A DNA stretch of 64,000 nt from a virus. Below are positions 28,731 through 37,132 of this stretch, in pieces. The notes below the pieces were generated by a model. It was given only the letters and a program-made list of their open reading frames with translations. It was not told the DNA's origin and did not search any database. Both the position numbers and the translations under genes were made by a program. How positions within the stretch are numbered: position 1 is the stretch's first letter; each line of letters starts with the position of its first letter. The stretch spans positions 1 to 64,000 of IMG/VR virus record IMGVR_UViG_3300044511_000209; one strand, given 5' to 3'.

Positions 28731-29318
28731 TTAGTAGGGACGGGTCAAAATGATGGGTAATTCGCTAATTTCCGTAATATTACCTTGCTTGTCGGTCTTA
28801 AAGCGAAAAAACGTCTTTTCCTCACCCGTAAAGGAAAGAAGCTTTTCCTTGATAATAATTTCTTGGTATGGCTTTATTTTGATTAGTTTAACCATGACTT
28901 TCGTGGGGCTTTTATCTACCTTTAGGTAGGTATGAACATTAACAATGTTTTCGCCCTCAACAACGCCCCTAAACGATACAACCTCTTCGTTCATATTGGC
29001 AACTACGCCGTTTTCGTCTGGGATGTTATTATTTCGGGCTCGGCCCAACGCATCATGGTTAAGAGATACTAAACTACCTTGCCCACCCTCCCGGTTATTA
29101 AAGCTGACAATATGACCCGATGCGGCCTTAACCCATAAATCATGGTCGTCGTCGCTTTCCCCATCCCACGTTAAAATAACCTGATATAGCACGTTGGGAA
29201 GTGGTGCTTTCTGGCTTTTATCCTCTGTTTTCAAGAGGAACAGAATAGCAATTAGCATCAGGAGGCAACAGAAAAGACTATCAATAAACGGCGTAAAGGA
29301 AAAATAGCGGCGGCGCAT
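28731..29318 (-). CDS. ExbD/TolR-like membrane protein with periplasmic domain
   Basis: This 195-residue protein has one N-terminal membrane helix, FTPFIDSLFCCLLMLIAI. It carries Asp at the place of the proton-relay Asp of ExbD/TolR, followed by the usual Leu-rich run. The C-terminal part, presumably periplasmic, has ILTWDGESDDDHDLWVKAA and later beta strands resembling DUF2135/YfaP-type domains. It lies between the TolQ-like and two-helix genes. It probably forms a proton-driven stator with 29330-29791. Confidence 0.68.
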   Translation of the reverse strand: MRRRYFSFTPFIDSLFCCLLMLIAILFLLKTEDKSQKAPLPNVLYQVILTWDGESDDDHDLWVKAASGHIVSFNNREGGQGSLVSLNHDALGRARNNNIPDENGVVANMNEEVVSFRGVVEGENIVNVHTYLKVDKSPTKVMVKLIKIKPYQEIIIKEKLLSFTGEEKTFFRFKTDKQGNITEISELPIILTRPY

Positions 29319-29329
29319 ATTGGATGATG

Positions 29330-29791
29330 TTATTTTTCCGACGCGCCCTTTAGTATCATCAATTGAATCTGCACGGGAAGGCTAAAGACGATGCCAAAAA
29401 TAGTCGTGAAAAATGCGGTGTTTAACCCTGATTTCATACCGCCAACCATTTGGGTAAGCGAGTTAGTATCGTTCAAACTTGTTTGTGTAGCCATACACAA
29501 GCCAATTAGGGTGCCAAGTAGCCCAAGTGTAAAGAAATGTTCGGCGAAAAACCAACCCGTTTCAAGTCCCTTATCCACAACCTTGCGTTCTCCGCTGTCA
29601 ATCATCTTATCCACCGAATAGGAAAGGCGTCCCAAAAATGCAGATATACCAATATACAATAGCATGATTAAAACGCAAATATAGGAAGAATCATTCTTTA
29701 TCATCATGGAAAGCATCCCACGTTGCTCGGCAAGAACGCAAGCGGTAGCAAAGACCGAATTTAGAAGAAACCATTTAGTGAATGTGTTCAT
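29330..29791 (-). CDS. MotA/TolQ/ExbB-like proton channel protein
   Basis: This 153-residue protein has an N-terminal hydrophobic segment, a second helix (VLIMLLYIGISAFLGRLSY), a cytoplasmic stretch and the family signature HFFTLGLLGTLIGLCMATQ. A conserved loop and last helix follow (GLNTAFFTTIFGIVFSLPV). That is the conserved MotA/TolQ/ExbB pair of helices. It is shorter than ExbB (about 240 residues) and has no ZorA-like tail. The start overlaps the metallopeptidase gene by 17 nt, implying translational coupling. Confidence 0.78.
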   Translation of the reverse strand: MNTFTKWFLLNSVFATACVLAEQRGMLSMMIKNDSSYICVLIMLLYIGISAFLGRLSYSVDKMIDSGERKVVDKGLETGWFFAEHFFTLGLLGTLIGLCMATQTSLNDTNSLTQMVGGMKSGLNTAFFTTIFGIVFSLPVQIQLMILKGASEK

Positions 29792-30551
29792 ATCGTTTAT
29801 GCGCCGGTAATCCTCGCAAATCCCTCAGTGTTCCGCCCATTTCTGAGCCGGTAAAATCATGCACATAAAAATATGGGGGCAAAATCCCAGCATCATGCGC
29901 GGCCTTTTCCAGTAATAAATGATAAGGCTTTTCGACGCTATTTTCCACTTTTTCGGGAAAAAGATTCGTATAGGCCACATGATAGGCATAATCGAAATAA
30001 AGCTCGATAGTCATGTTAATCTTGTGGCGCACCAATTGTTCCTGCCCAATGTTCTTAGCGTGTTCCCACTCGTGAATGAGAACGCTGGCAAAATCCCTCA
30101 TTTTATTCAAGTCTCGCGTGTCCGTGGGTTTGATTTCCTTGGCCACCGCAACATAAGCGTTCCAAGGGGTTAATTTCCCACGAAATACGGTCATGCCCAA
30201 AAGTCCGGGATTCTTCGTGAGCATATCGTCCGACCAATACAAATTCTGAAAATTCATGTCGTATTTGTCGCCCGTAAGATTCTCAACGAATCGAACGGCT
30301 AGAATTGCCAGTTTGGTGTCCTCGGCGCTAAATGGACGCCCAAAGGTAAAATCCACATCTTGAAAATCACCCAATTCCTCCCCCTTAGCCAACACTATAT
30401 CCCCGAAAGGCTTACCAGAAATGGAGGGGAATTGAATCTGATGGATACGAAGGGGCTCCTGAACGATTATGGTTTCCTTGTTAAGATAACCGATTCCTAA
30501 GACAAGAGCAACAATCCACCCGAGGATGGCAAGGTAGCGTCGTGCACCCAC
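29775..30551 (-). CDS. Membrane-anchored HEXXH metallopeptidase-like protein
   Basis: This 258-residue protein starts at a GTG. An N-terminal hydrophobic anchor (YLAILGWIVALVLGIGYL) precedes a domain with SVLIHEWEHAKNIG near residue 167, which is a zinc-metallopeptidase HEXXH motif (HEWEH). A candidate third ligand is the downstream EL/DYAYH region. It is the first gene of the four-gene membrane module and probably acts in the periplasm. It might process the cell wall, a receptor or the partner proteins. No family is assigned. Confidence 0.65.
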   Translation of the reverse strand: MGARRYLAILGWIVALVLGIGYLNKETIIVQEPLRIHQIQFPSISGKPFGDIVLAKGEELGDFQDVDFTFGRPFSAEDTKLAILAVRFVENLTGDKYDMNFQNLYWSDDMLTKNPGLLGMTVFRGKLTPWNAYVAVAKEIKPTDTRDLNKMRDFASVLIHEWEHAKNIGQEQLVRHKINMTIELYFDYAYHVAYTNLFPEKVENSVEKPYHLLLEKAAHDAGILPPYFYVHDFTGSEMGGTLRDLRGLPAHKRYEHIH

Positions 30552-30579
30552 ATAAAAAATTACACGAATTTTGCACGAA

Positions 30580-31221
30580 TTAAACCTCTATCTGAAAAAT
30601 GAGCTTCCTGAAAAGCTGGTAATTGATACTAAGGTCATATAATGCATGGTGGGTTTTCGTCGGGTCCACCTCGATACCATGCTCCTTACAGGCCAAGGTC
30701 AGGTTGGTTTTCAATCCCTTCTGGATATGATGATACAGTTTATACTGGTATTCCAGTAGGGACGATTTTCCGTCATAGGGGGCGCTCATCTTGATACCCT
30801 TTAACAAAAGGCTCGTATCCAAAACCTTGTCGGTAAAGTTATACACGGGAATTCCCAAATGCCGGAATAACGCATTTACGATATAATAGTCGAAGCATAA
30901 AATATTGTGCCCAACAATGTAATCTGCCTCGTGAAGCCACGTATTTACCGTATCAGCAACCGTTCGCGGGTCTTTACCCTCGCGATTAACTCTATCCTCG
31001 CTATAACCCGTAATTTTGGCGGCATCTCTTGATACCTTCAAGGGCGGGGTCCATTTTAATAGTTGACAAAATTCATCCACGACTTTGTTTCCCTGAACCC
31101 TAAGCATTGCTATTTCCCAAGGAAGATTATGACTCTCGTGCAGGCATAACGAGGCGGTTTCCGCATCTATGAATACGATTTTCTTGTCTTGATTGAATCG
31201 GAGTAAATGTTCGCCTAGCAT
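30580..31221 (-). CDS. DEDDh 3'-5' exonuclease, epsilon/DnaQ-like
   Basis: The ATG at 31221 overlaps the PHP gene stop (ATGCTAG), so it is preferred over the ATG at 31245. All catalytic motifs are present: Exo I FIDAETASL, Exo II VGHNILCFDYYIVN and Exo III HHALYDLS (His-x4-Asp), which make it DEDDh type. Length is 213 residues. It probably supplies proofreading for the polymerase III core. Its place directly after the PHP-domain gene suggests a reassembled PHP-epsilon-alpha enzyme. Confidence 0.88.
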   Translation of the reverse strand: MLGEHLLRFNQDKKIVFIDAETASLCLHESHNLPWEIAMLRVQGNKVVDEFCQLLKWTPPLKVSRDAAKITGYSEDRVNREGKDPRTVADTVNTWLHEADYIVGHNILCFDYYIVNALFRHLGIPVYNFTDKVLDTSLLLKGIKMSAPYDGKSSLLEYQYKLYHHIQKGLKTNLTLACKEHGIEVDPTKTHHALYDLSINYQLFRKLIFQIEV

Positions 31222-31988
31222 GAAATACCTTGCCTTTCTGTCCAAGACTCAAACGAGAACGTGTCAACGCTCATATGCTCCAAATTAGGCGCATTAATAG
31301 AAGCCCTCTTATTGATAGCGCGGGCCGTAAGGTAGGCGAGAAAGTCCTTTTTCTTATAGTAAAAGATGGAATCCACCCTCTGTGTTGGCAAGTTATTATT
31401 TTGCGCGTAATTTGTAACCTTATTTTCGATGATATGGTCAAACGGCAACCCTTTCGATTCGAGGAAGAAAGTGGGTTTTATATGCCCAAAGTTCGGCACA
31501 ATATTTGCAAAAGTGAGAGCATTTTTAAAAAGAAACGAATCATAAAACGGCACGCCCAGCGCCAGATTTTCCGTCCAATATTTTTGAAGATTTTGCCAAT
31601 CCGTGCGGTTTTCATAATAAAAGCCCTCCGTGCTTGAGTGTGAATAGAGCCGGGTTAAATCGTGATACCCCTTTGTATTTCGAGCCCAAACGATAACCTT
31701 GTTTTCTCCCAAAAAACTACCATCATCTTTCTGATGAACGTCGTTGCACACAACGACTTTATAGCCGAAACGTAACAGGGCTCCCGCTTTTTCTATATTC
31801 GAAAAAGCTTGAATAAAGCCAGACATTGACGTTTCTGCCAGAAAAACCTCCTTTAATCCGAACTTTTTAACGAGCGCGCAAATCGAGACGGGATAATTAT
31901 CCCGAATCTCGTCGGAATCATCAAGGGTTAAAATGCTACGTCCAATGGAGTAATGGGACGCAAAAACCGGGATGGTAGGCTCGTTCAT
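31215..31988 (-). CDS. Stand-alone PHP domain of split DNA polymerase III alpha
   Basis: This 257-residue protein matches the N-terminal PHP region of DnaE, not a whole enzyme. It has FASHYSIGRSILTLDD (the first His motif region), LKEVFLAETSMSGFIQAF, ENKVIVWARNTKGYHDLTRL and GFYYENRTDW. Several His/Asp metal ligands of active PHP domains seem altered, so the nuclease activity is probably lost and the role structural. It is followed by the exonuclease gene and ends close to where the core gene begins in a fused DnaE. Confidence 0.82.
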   Translation of the reverse strand: MNEPTIPVFASHYSIGRSILTLDDSDEIRDNYPVSICALVKKFGLKEVFLAETSMSGFIQAFSNIEKAGALLRFGYKVVVCNDVHQKDDGSFLGENKVIVWARNTKGYHDLTRLYSHSSTEGFYYENRTDWQNLQKYWTENLALGVPFYDSFLFKNALTFANIVPNFGHIKPTFFLESKGLPFDHIIENKVTNYAQNNNLPTQRVDSIFYYKKKDFLAYLTARAINKRASINAPNLEHMSVDTFSFESWTERQGISC

Positions 31989-32155
31989 TCGTTGCGTCGT
32001 GAATCCTTGGAGGTTTTCTTAAACGAGAATCTCACGCCGCTAACAGTATTGAAAATATGCACACAATCCTCCAATAAACCGAGAGGGAAGGGACCAAGCT
32101 TGGGCTTTTTGGGCACCTTCACAAAAAACATGACGATGGGTTTATCCCGCCTCAT
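31985..32155 (-). CDS. Small basic protein heading the PHP operon
   Basis: This 56-residue protein (MRRDKPIVMFFVKVPKKP at its start) has an ATGA overlap with the PHP gene. A strong promoter lies immediately before the ATG at 32155, with a 6 nt gap after the -10 box, which fixes this start over the internal ATG at 32131. The protein is Lys/Arg-rich and otherwise unknown. It could bind DNA or the replication complex. Confidence 0.62.
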   Translation of the reverse strand: MRRDKPIVMFFVKVPKKPKLGPFPLGLLEDCVHIFNTVSGVRFSFKKTSKDSRRNE

Positions 32156-32161
32156 TGATGA

Positions 32162-32190
32162 ATGATATCCGAAACTGGAAGATGTGTCAA
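32162..32190 (-). promoter_or_regulatory. Strong sigma70-like promoter, leaderless geometry
   Basis: TTGACA (32190-32185), a 17 nt spacer and TATCAT (32167-32162) lie 6 nt before the ATG at 32155. It should drive the small gene, the PHP gene, the exonuclease and possibly the membrane module. Confidence 0.8.
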
Positions 32191-32200
32191 TACAATTCTT

Positions 32201-32656
32201 TTAGAAGCTATCCACCCGCAGGAATAGTTCCTCACATACCTCTCGCGGAACGCAATATCCGATGGAACTATAACCCTTATTTTGCACGGTTTTGGGTTTT
32301 AAGTCTTGGGTATATTTATCGAGAAAACGGGTTAATTTCACGGGGTCAAGCCAGAAAAACGTCTTATCTTGCAAAAAGAAATAAACAAAATAATCTATCC
32401 CATCCTCCACGGCGCGCCACGGACCACCGGGCTTTAGTGTTTTATCATTGCCGTAACGCTCGAAGAAGAAATTTGGCGTGGCTTCCATCGAGTAGGTATC
32501 CGTCTTTATCTCGACTGTTTTTCCATTCTCCACAACCAAATCATGTTTTATCCCATCGGTAGTGCTTGGGTTTAAATTGGCATAGAACGAACAAAATAAC
32601 TTCTCGCCAGCTTTCCCGATGTTGTTTTGCGCGTTGAAATAGAATGTGCGTTTCAT
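32201..32656 (-). CDS. PD-(D/E)XK endonuclease, resolvase-like
   Basis: This 151-residue protein has the core of a PD-(D/E)XK nuclease: GKAGEKLFCSFY with a helix Glu, then DGIKHDLVV with the catalytic Asp, and VEIKTD with the E-x-K. The size and order resemble small Holliday-junction resolvase-type or restriction-type nucleases. It is transcribed with the RecB-like nuclease and primase. A role in recombination or genome processing is likely. Confidence 0.7.
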   Translation of the reverse strand: MKRTFYFNAQNNIGKAGEKLFCSFYANLNPSTTDGIKHDLVVENGKTVEIKTDTYSMEATPNFFFERYGNDKTLKPGGPWRAVEDGIDYFVYFFLQDKTFFWLDPVKLTRFLDKYTQDLKPKTVQNKGYSSIGYCVPREVCEELFLRVDSF

Positions 32657-32667
32657 GAGATGGCTGA

Positions 32668-33687
32668 TTAGATGAAGGTGGGGTCGTTGTTATTATTTAC
32701 ACCCTTATTAAACTTTGCAAAAACCGGGCACCCATCATATTGCTTCTCAACCACTTGCGAATCGAAGTTTGCCTTGGCTTCAAGTTTTTGCTTATCAAAT
32801 CCAGTTGAAATGATTTGCCCGCTAATGGAATCAATGAGGGCAAAATACTTTACGGGAAACTTATAGGGGCAATACCACATTGGGGTGCCATCCTTTTTCT
32901 TTTGACCGGGTGAGCGGGCAAAACCACAGAGCCATTTCTTATCATCGTGGTTATAGGCGAAATCAGATTGCGCCTCTTTTTCGGTAAAGCTCTTAAATAC
33001 TTCACCCATTTTGGATAAATAGGATTCCAATCCTCTCAATTGCTTCTCGGAATAAGGTGGAACGGTCTGTATAGGATTTTCAGGAAACCGTAACAACACG
33101 AATTCCACGCGCGCGGGCTTGTTGAACCTTTTGCGTGCGGCCAACTGATAAATCCCAGCCTGAATATTATCGCGTAATTGCTCATCCGTAAATTGACGGC
33201 TTTGGGATTTAAAGTCTCGAATAAGGACTTCATTCTCGAATTCCGCGCAATCATCAATAAGTCCCTTCAATTCCAAGGGCTCCAAATGCAAAACAAATTC
33301 ATACTCTGGCGGCAAAACTTGGAGCGCCCCCTTGTGAAAGAAATCATATTTCAAACCTACCTGAATCAAGCCATTAAATTCAGCTTGAAAGGTTTCATAG
33401 GATACGCCCAATCTTTTACAGGCGGATTGTATCATCCTCATAATCGCCTTCGATTTATGAATAGACGGGTTGGGCTCGGATGTGATTTCTACGAAATGAT
33501 GATAATGCCGGGGGTTCTTCAATACCTCAAACACGCTATGCACAATCGTTCCGACAAGCGTTTTGGGGTGCGGGGTTTGTGGCACCCGAAGCACGTTATT
33601 GACGTAAAACATCCAAGAACAATTATCCAGTTCCTTGATTCGGGATGCTGAAAGTCTTAATTTCTTGGGTGTGTTGACGTTATTCAT
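32668..33687 (-). CDS. RecB/Cas4-type PD-(D/E)XK exonuclease
   Basis: This 339-residue protein shows the RecB-family nuclease order: a His in VGTIVHSVFEVL near residue 50, GLIDDCAEF with the catalytic Asp, VLIRDFKSQ with D-x-K, and DNIQAGIYQLAA with the Q-x3-Y motif. Two late Cys-containing segments (WLCGFARSPG and WYCPYKFP) could hold a metal cluster, as in Cas4/AddB-type proteins. It overlaps the primase gene by 8 nt. Confidence 0.82.
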   Translation of the reverse strand: MNNVNTPKKLRLSASRIKELDNCSWMFYVNNVLRVPQTPHPKTLVGTIVHSVFEVLKNPRHYHHFVEITSEPNPSIHKSKAIMRMIQSACKRLGVSYETFQAEFNGLIQVGLKYDFFHKGALQVLPPEYEFVLHLEPLELKGLIDDCAEFENEVLIRDFKSQSRQFTDEQLRDNIQAGIYQLAARKRFNKPARVEFVLLRFPENPIQTVPPYSEKQLRGLESYLSKMGEVFKSFTEKEAQSDFAYNHDDKKWLCGFARSPGQKKKDGTPMWYCPYKFPVKYFALIDSISGQIISTGFDKQKLEAKANFDSQVVEKQYDGCPVFAKFNKGVNNNNDPTFI

Positions 33688-34690
33688 GGGGCGCTAATTG
33701 CGTGAAAAAATCAGTGATTTTCTCCCGTCCGCCATCGGACATCAATAACTCATTCCAATCTTTGGCTGGGGGCAGACAAATTTGGATTTTCGGCGCATCA
33801 AAATATTTACGCAATTTGGTTTGCAACTTAGAAGCCGCCTTGTTCCCCGCTTGACCGCCCACCAAAGCATCATTATTCACGCTGATAATAATCCTGTCTA
33901 GCGGCAACTTCAATAAACAATTAATTTGTGCCGTGCTGATATCCACACCAAACAAGACAAACGCCGTTTTGATTCCGCACTCGTATAGAGCAAGGCAATC
34001 AAAAATGCTTTCCACAAGAATTATTTCTCGTTTTGTCTTGATATCTTCCGCATTAATAAACAGGGGATATTTGAACTCGGATTTATCACCAACAATCTTC
34101 ACCTTGGGTCTGGGTGTGTTCTTGGTTGATGTCACGTCCCTTCCCACAAAACCCACAACCTGATATTGGTCATTAAAAACTGGAAAAATGAATCGCCCGC
34201 TCAATTTGCCCTTATTAGTCGGCGAGGATAATCCACCCTTGAATATTCTTACCGTGTTTTCGGAGATGCCCCGGCTCAGTGGATAAGCATATATTGGGGC
34301 TAACTTCAAAAGTAAATCGTTTGAAAACACCCTCTGGGTCTTTAACTTCATTTTCTGACGAAAAAGCGCGCCCTGCACGGGGGGCACAACGATGTTTTTA
34401 TCGGCGAGCCATTTAGCAAAAGACCCATCCTCCATTTGCAAGGTGCGGGCAATCAATTGTTCAATTGAGAATTTCTCAGTTGTGACAAAATCAATCACGA
34501 GATTCTTATCGGGATAAATGGCGAGACTCGTGTTATTATCGCCGTTTCGATACAGCGCGGCGGTCTGAATATAGGTGCCAGACCGTCTTAATGAATATCC
34601 AAGCTCTTCCAGCGCGGACAATAATTGCTCAACGGAATGACCCGTCGCTGGCGTAACCGGCGCTGCGGTTGTTTGTGGGTTGGATAGCAT
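33680..34690 (-). CDS. DNA primase with TOPRIM domain
   Basis: The ATG at 34690 overlaps the helicase stop; an earlier ATG at 34705 is also possible. The N-terminal region (VEQLLSALEELGYSLRRSG, TSLAIYPDKNLVIDF) follows the CHC2-type layout but lacks its Cys/His ligands. The TOPRIM domain has REIILVESIFDCLALYECG with the key Glu, and RIIISVNNDALVGGQAG with acidic residues. It should make RNA primers for the helicase encoded just upstream. Confidence 0.85.
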   Translation of the reverse strand: MLSNPQTTAAPVTPATGHSVEQLLSALEELGYSLRRSGTYIQTAALYRNGDNNTSLAIYPDKNLVIDFVTTEKFSIEQLIARTLQMEDGSFAKWLADKNIVVPPVQGALFRQKMKLKTQRVFSNDLLLKLAPIYAYPLSRGISENTVRIFKGGLSSPTNKGKLSGRFIFPVFNDQYQVVGFVGRDVTSTKNTPRPKVKIVGDKSEFKYPLFINAEDIKTKREIILVESIFDCLALYECGIKTAFVLFGVDISTAQINCLLKLPLDRIIISVNNDALVGGQAGNKAASKLQTKLRKYFDAPKIQICLPPAKDWNELLMSDGGREKITDFFTQLAPHE

Positions 34691-34691
34691 A

Positions 34692-36224
34692 TTACAATTT
34701 CTCATCCTTGTGTGGCTCCTTGCCGCCCTGTTCGTCTGTGTTCTCGTAAATTTCCTTGAGTTCTTGGGCCATCTTGTTCAAATCGCCCTTATCTTCAAAA
34801 AAGAATGAACTGCTCGCCAAATTGATATAGTTCCTCTCATACTTTTTGCCGACCTTGACCGGGTTCAGCGCGGCCTGATAATCCATTCCCAAGGAACGAT
34901 GTTTGACGTTCTTCATCTTGAGATTACCATATTTGTCCCCCTCGTAGGCAACTTCATCCATCAGTTTTTGCCGGATAATCCAAGCGTGATTCACTTGTTG
35001 AATAATGCGGTCGGATAGGCTGAAAATATCCTCAGAATCATCTATCTGTGAGGACAGCCGGTTATTGGTAATACCCTTTCGGTTCGATTGCAAGCTTACC
35101 CACGCCGCCGCATCTATTTCATTTAGTATCAGGGATTTTAAAGACTGGATAAAGTGACCCATCTCCTTGTATTCGGGCACATTTGGATTAAAATCGAAGG
35201 GTTTTAAATAATCGTAATGAATCAAAAGCTTCGTCTTTCTGTGCTTAGGGTCAAACTTGATGTCACGGCCCACAACCAAGAAATAAAAACGCTTGATAAT
35301 GCTGACAATTTCGGCTGGCGACTTTAAGCTGATATCCTCGTAAAACAACTTCATCGTTCGGACGCGCGGCCAAACAGACCGAACCAATCTTTCACACTCG
35401 GCGCTTTTTCGCCAAGTGCCCTGTTCAATCAGGTGTAACGGCACCCGTCCACCCGTCAACATGCATACCGCCCGCATCTGCAATTCCTCCTTGGACATTT
35501 CGCCAAAATCCAAATGCAAGATGGGTAAGTTGTATCGTTCGGCAACCCATGTCAGATAATACATGCCGATTGCGGTTTTACCAACGCCGGTTCTTGCTGC
35601 TACTAGATTAATTGCGCCCGGCCTTAGTAATGAACCGTAAATTCGATTGACTGTTTGAAAAGGGCCAACCAAAAAGGTTTGGTCGTATTCCTGTGGATTA
35701 TTGCCGCGCTCTTCAATCACCGCCTCCAAGTCCTCAAAGATATTCGACGCGCCCAAAGAGCGGGTATGAAAAGAGCTTATCGTTTTGTGATAAATAGTAT
35801 CGGTATTATTGATAAAATCGAGGCCCGTTTTGTCGGCGGACGCACGGGCCAGCTTCTTCAATGACTCGCCCATACTTTCAACGTCGCGCCGCATCCTTAA
35901 ACGAATCAAATCTTGCGCCGCCTTGATGGTCGCGGCTTTGGTTACGCTGGTAAAACAGACAACATCAATATAGGCGAAAATATCCATTTCCCCAAAGACG
36001 TGAATCCCCAAGTCCTTGATTTTTTGAGCCAAGATAACCTTGTCTATCTTCTCGCCGCCCACAAGCAGTTGGTTGATTATGGAATAAATAACCCGATGTG
36101 TGGATTCGTAGAAGTCTTTCTCGGAGAGAAAGTTGTTGATTTCTACATATACATCCAGCCCATTGTGAACTAAGCCACTAAGGACGTGGCGCTCTAATTC
36201 GATAGAGTGAATTTGACTGTCCAT
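34692..36224 (-). CDS. Replicative DNA helicase, DnaB-like
   Basis: This 510-residue protein has an N-terminal helical domain typical of DnaB (ELERHVLSGLVHNGLDVY). Its RecA-like motor has Walker A AARTGVGKTAIGMYY near residue 205 and DnaB motifs LHLDFGEMSKEELQMR, LIHYDYLKPF and AAWVSLQSNRKG. The C-terminal tail is charged. It unwinds the replication fork. It lies in one operon with the primase. Confidence 0.9.
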   Translation of the reverse strand: MDSQIHSIELERHVLSGLVHNGLDVYVEINNFLSEKDFYESTHRVIYSIINQLLVGGEKIDKVILAQKIKDLGIHVFGEMDIFAYIDVVCFTSVTKAATIKAAQDLIRLRMRRDVESMGESLKKLARASADKTGLDFINNTDTIYHKTISSFHTRSLGASNIFEDLEAVIEERGNNPQEYDQTFLVGPFQTVNRIYGSLLRPGAINLVAARTGVGKTAIGMYYLTWVAERYNLPILHLDFGEMSKEELQMRAVCMLTGGRVPLHLIEQGTWRKSAECERLVRSVWPRVRTMKLFYEDISLKSPAEIVSIIKRFYFLVVGRDIKFDPKHRKTKLLIHYDYLKPFDFNPNVPEYKEMGHFIQSLKSLILNEIDAAAWVSLQSNRKGITNNRLSSQIDDSEDIFSLSDRIIQQVNHAWIIRQKLMDEVAYEGDKYGNLKMKNVKHRSLGMDYQAALNPVKVGKKYERNYINLASSSFFFEDKGDLNKMAQELKEIYENTDEQGGKEPHKDEKL

Positions 36225-36227
36225 TCA

Positions 36228-36488
36228 CTACTTTCCCTTTGGTCCGCCGCCAGCCGAGATAATGTTCTGCACCATCATTTGGGTATTGACCATATTCAAC
36301 GCGGCACACCAATTCGTGGCGTGCTGATTCAGGGCCAATCCCGCGTCCACGGTGTCATACTGTGCGGCTACTTGTGGGAGCCCGTCTTGATTGAAATAAA
36401 ACATAAGAAACCCATTGCGAGTGCACTCGCTGATTTGCTTCAATAACAAATCTGGGAACTCGAACTCTTTTTTACGTTTCTTGCTCAT
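36228..36488 (-). CDS. Small hypothetical protein
   Basis: The ATG at 36488 (MSKKRKKEFEFPDLLLK) follows the stop of the previous gene by 8 nt, so it is preferred over the upstream ATG. The 86-residue protein has a basic N-terminus and a Met/Gln/Gly-rich end. It lies 3 nt before the helicase gene. The function is unknown; a helicase loader or accessory protein is possible from position only. Confidence 0.5.
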   Translation of the reverse strand: MSKKRKKEFEFPDLLLKQISECTRNGFLMFYFNQDGLPQVAAQYDTVDAGLALNQHATNWCAALNMVNTQMMVQNIISAGGGPKGK

Positions 36489-36496
36489 AAAGCGCG

Positions 36497-36730
36497 TTAA
36501 TATCCCCAATCTGTGCGATGATGGGGTTCTTCAATGTAGCGCGCGGTTCTATATTCCCGCCCCATCGAATATGCCACCCACGCAGCACGTTTCAAATCAT
36601 CTTCGGTGACGAGCCCCTTGTCTAACAAGCTTAAATACGCATGGTTCAGCTTGCCATTGAATTGCCACCATTTATTGAATTCGTAGCTGTATTGTGGGTT
36701 CATAGTTTTGTTTGTTTTGTTTATTACCAA
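36497..36730 (-). CDS. Small hypothetical protein
   Basis: This 77-residue protein (68 residues if the ATG at 36703 is used) has a Trp/Tyr-rich N-terminal region (FNKWWQFNGKLNHAYL) and LVTEDDLKRAAWVAYSMGRE. It overlaps the 3' end of the nuclease gene by 7 nt in the same operon. No domain is recognised. Confidence 0.45.
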   Translation of the reverse strand: MVINKTNKTMNPQYSYEFNKWWQFNGKLNHAYLSLLDKGLVTEDDLKRAAWVAYSMGREYRTARYIEEPHHRTDWGY

Positions 36731-37131
36731 TAAATCTGATATTTATCCACGAACCATTGGCGGGTTAATGGAAAATCAGATTCCTCCAATTCGATGACTG
36801 TATAACCATTCTCTTCCAGTATTTTACGTTTCTTGCAATCATTTCGAAATTGTCTTAAAAAGCCATCGCGATTTCCGGCAAAAAATTTGACAAACTCATT
36901 ATGCTGCCGCCCATTGAATTCGATGGCCACCTTCTTTGAGGCACATAAGAAATCCACCCGGAGTCGGCATGTTGGCAACCTGTATTCCTCATACCACATG
37001 TGATTCTGTGCCACATTTTTCAAAAAATCCTTGACATATTGCGACCCACTGGACGGCGCGGACTTTTCCCAAACAATCTTGTATTTGCCGTCATTATGCC
37101 AGCGCTCCGCACCATTGATTATCCAGCGCAT
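36724..37131 (-). CDS. DUF559/Vsr-like PD-(D/E)XK endonuclease
   Basis: This 135-residue protein contains CRLRVDFLCASKKVAIEFNG, then FRNDCKKRKILEENGYTVIEL. It is the Vsr/DUF559 arrangement with catalytic Asp in VDF and Glu in AIEF. Small phage proteins of this type are often stand-alone homing or repair nucleases. It starts 1 nt after the RecA-like gene stop. Confidence 0.7.
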   Translation of the reverse strand: MRWIINGAERWHNDGKYKIVWEKSAPSSGSQYVKDFLKNVAQNHMWYEEYRLPTCRLRVDFLCASKKVAIEFNGRQHNEFVKFFAGNRDGFLRQFRNDCKKRKILEENGYTVIELEESDFPLTRQWFVDKYQIYW

Positions 37132-37132
37132 A

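Noticed and set aside
28124-30551. Zorya defence system
   Set aside because: The channel protein is short with no ZorA-like tail, and no ZorC/ZorD-like genes are present.
24617-31988. Split intein joining the DnaE halves
   Set aside because: Neither half has the roughly 100-residue and 35-residue intein parts; the halves begin and end with ordinary polymerase sequence.
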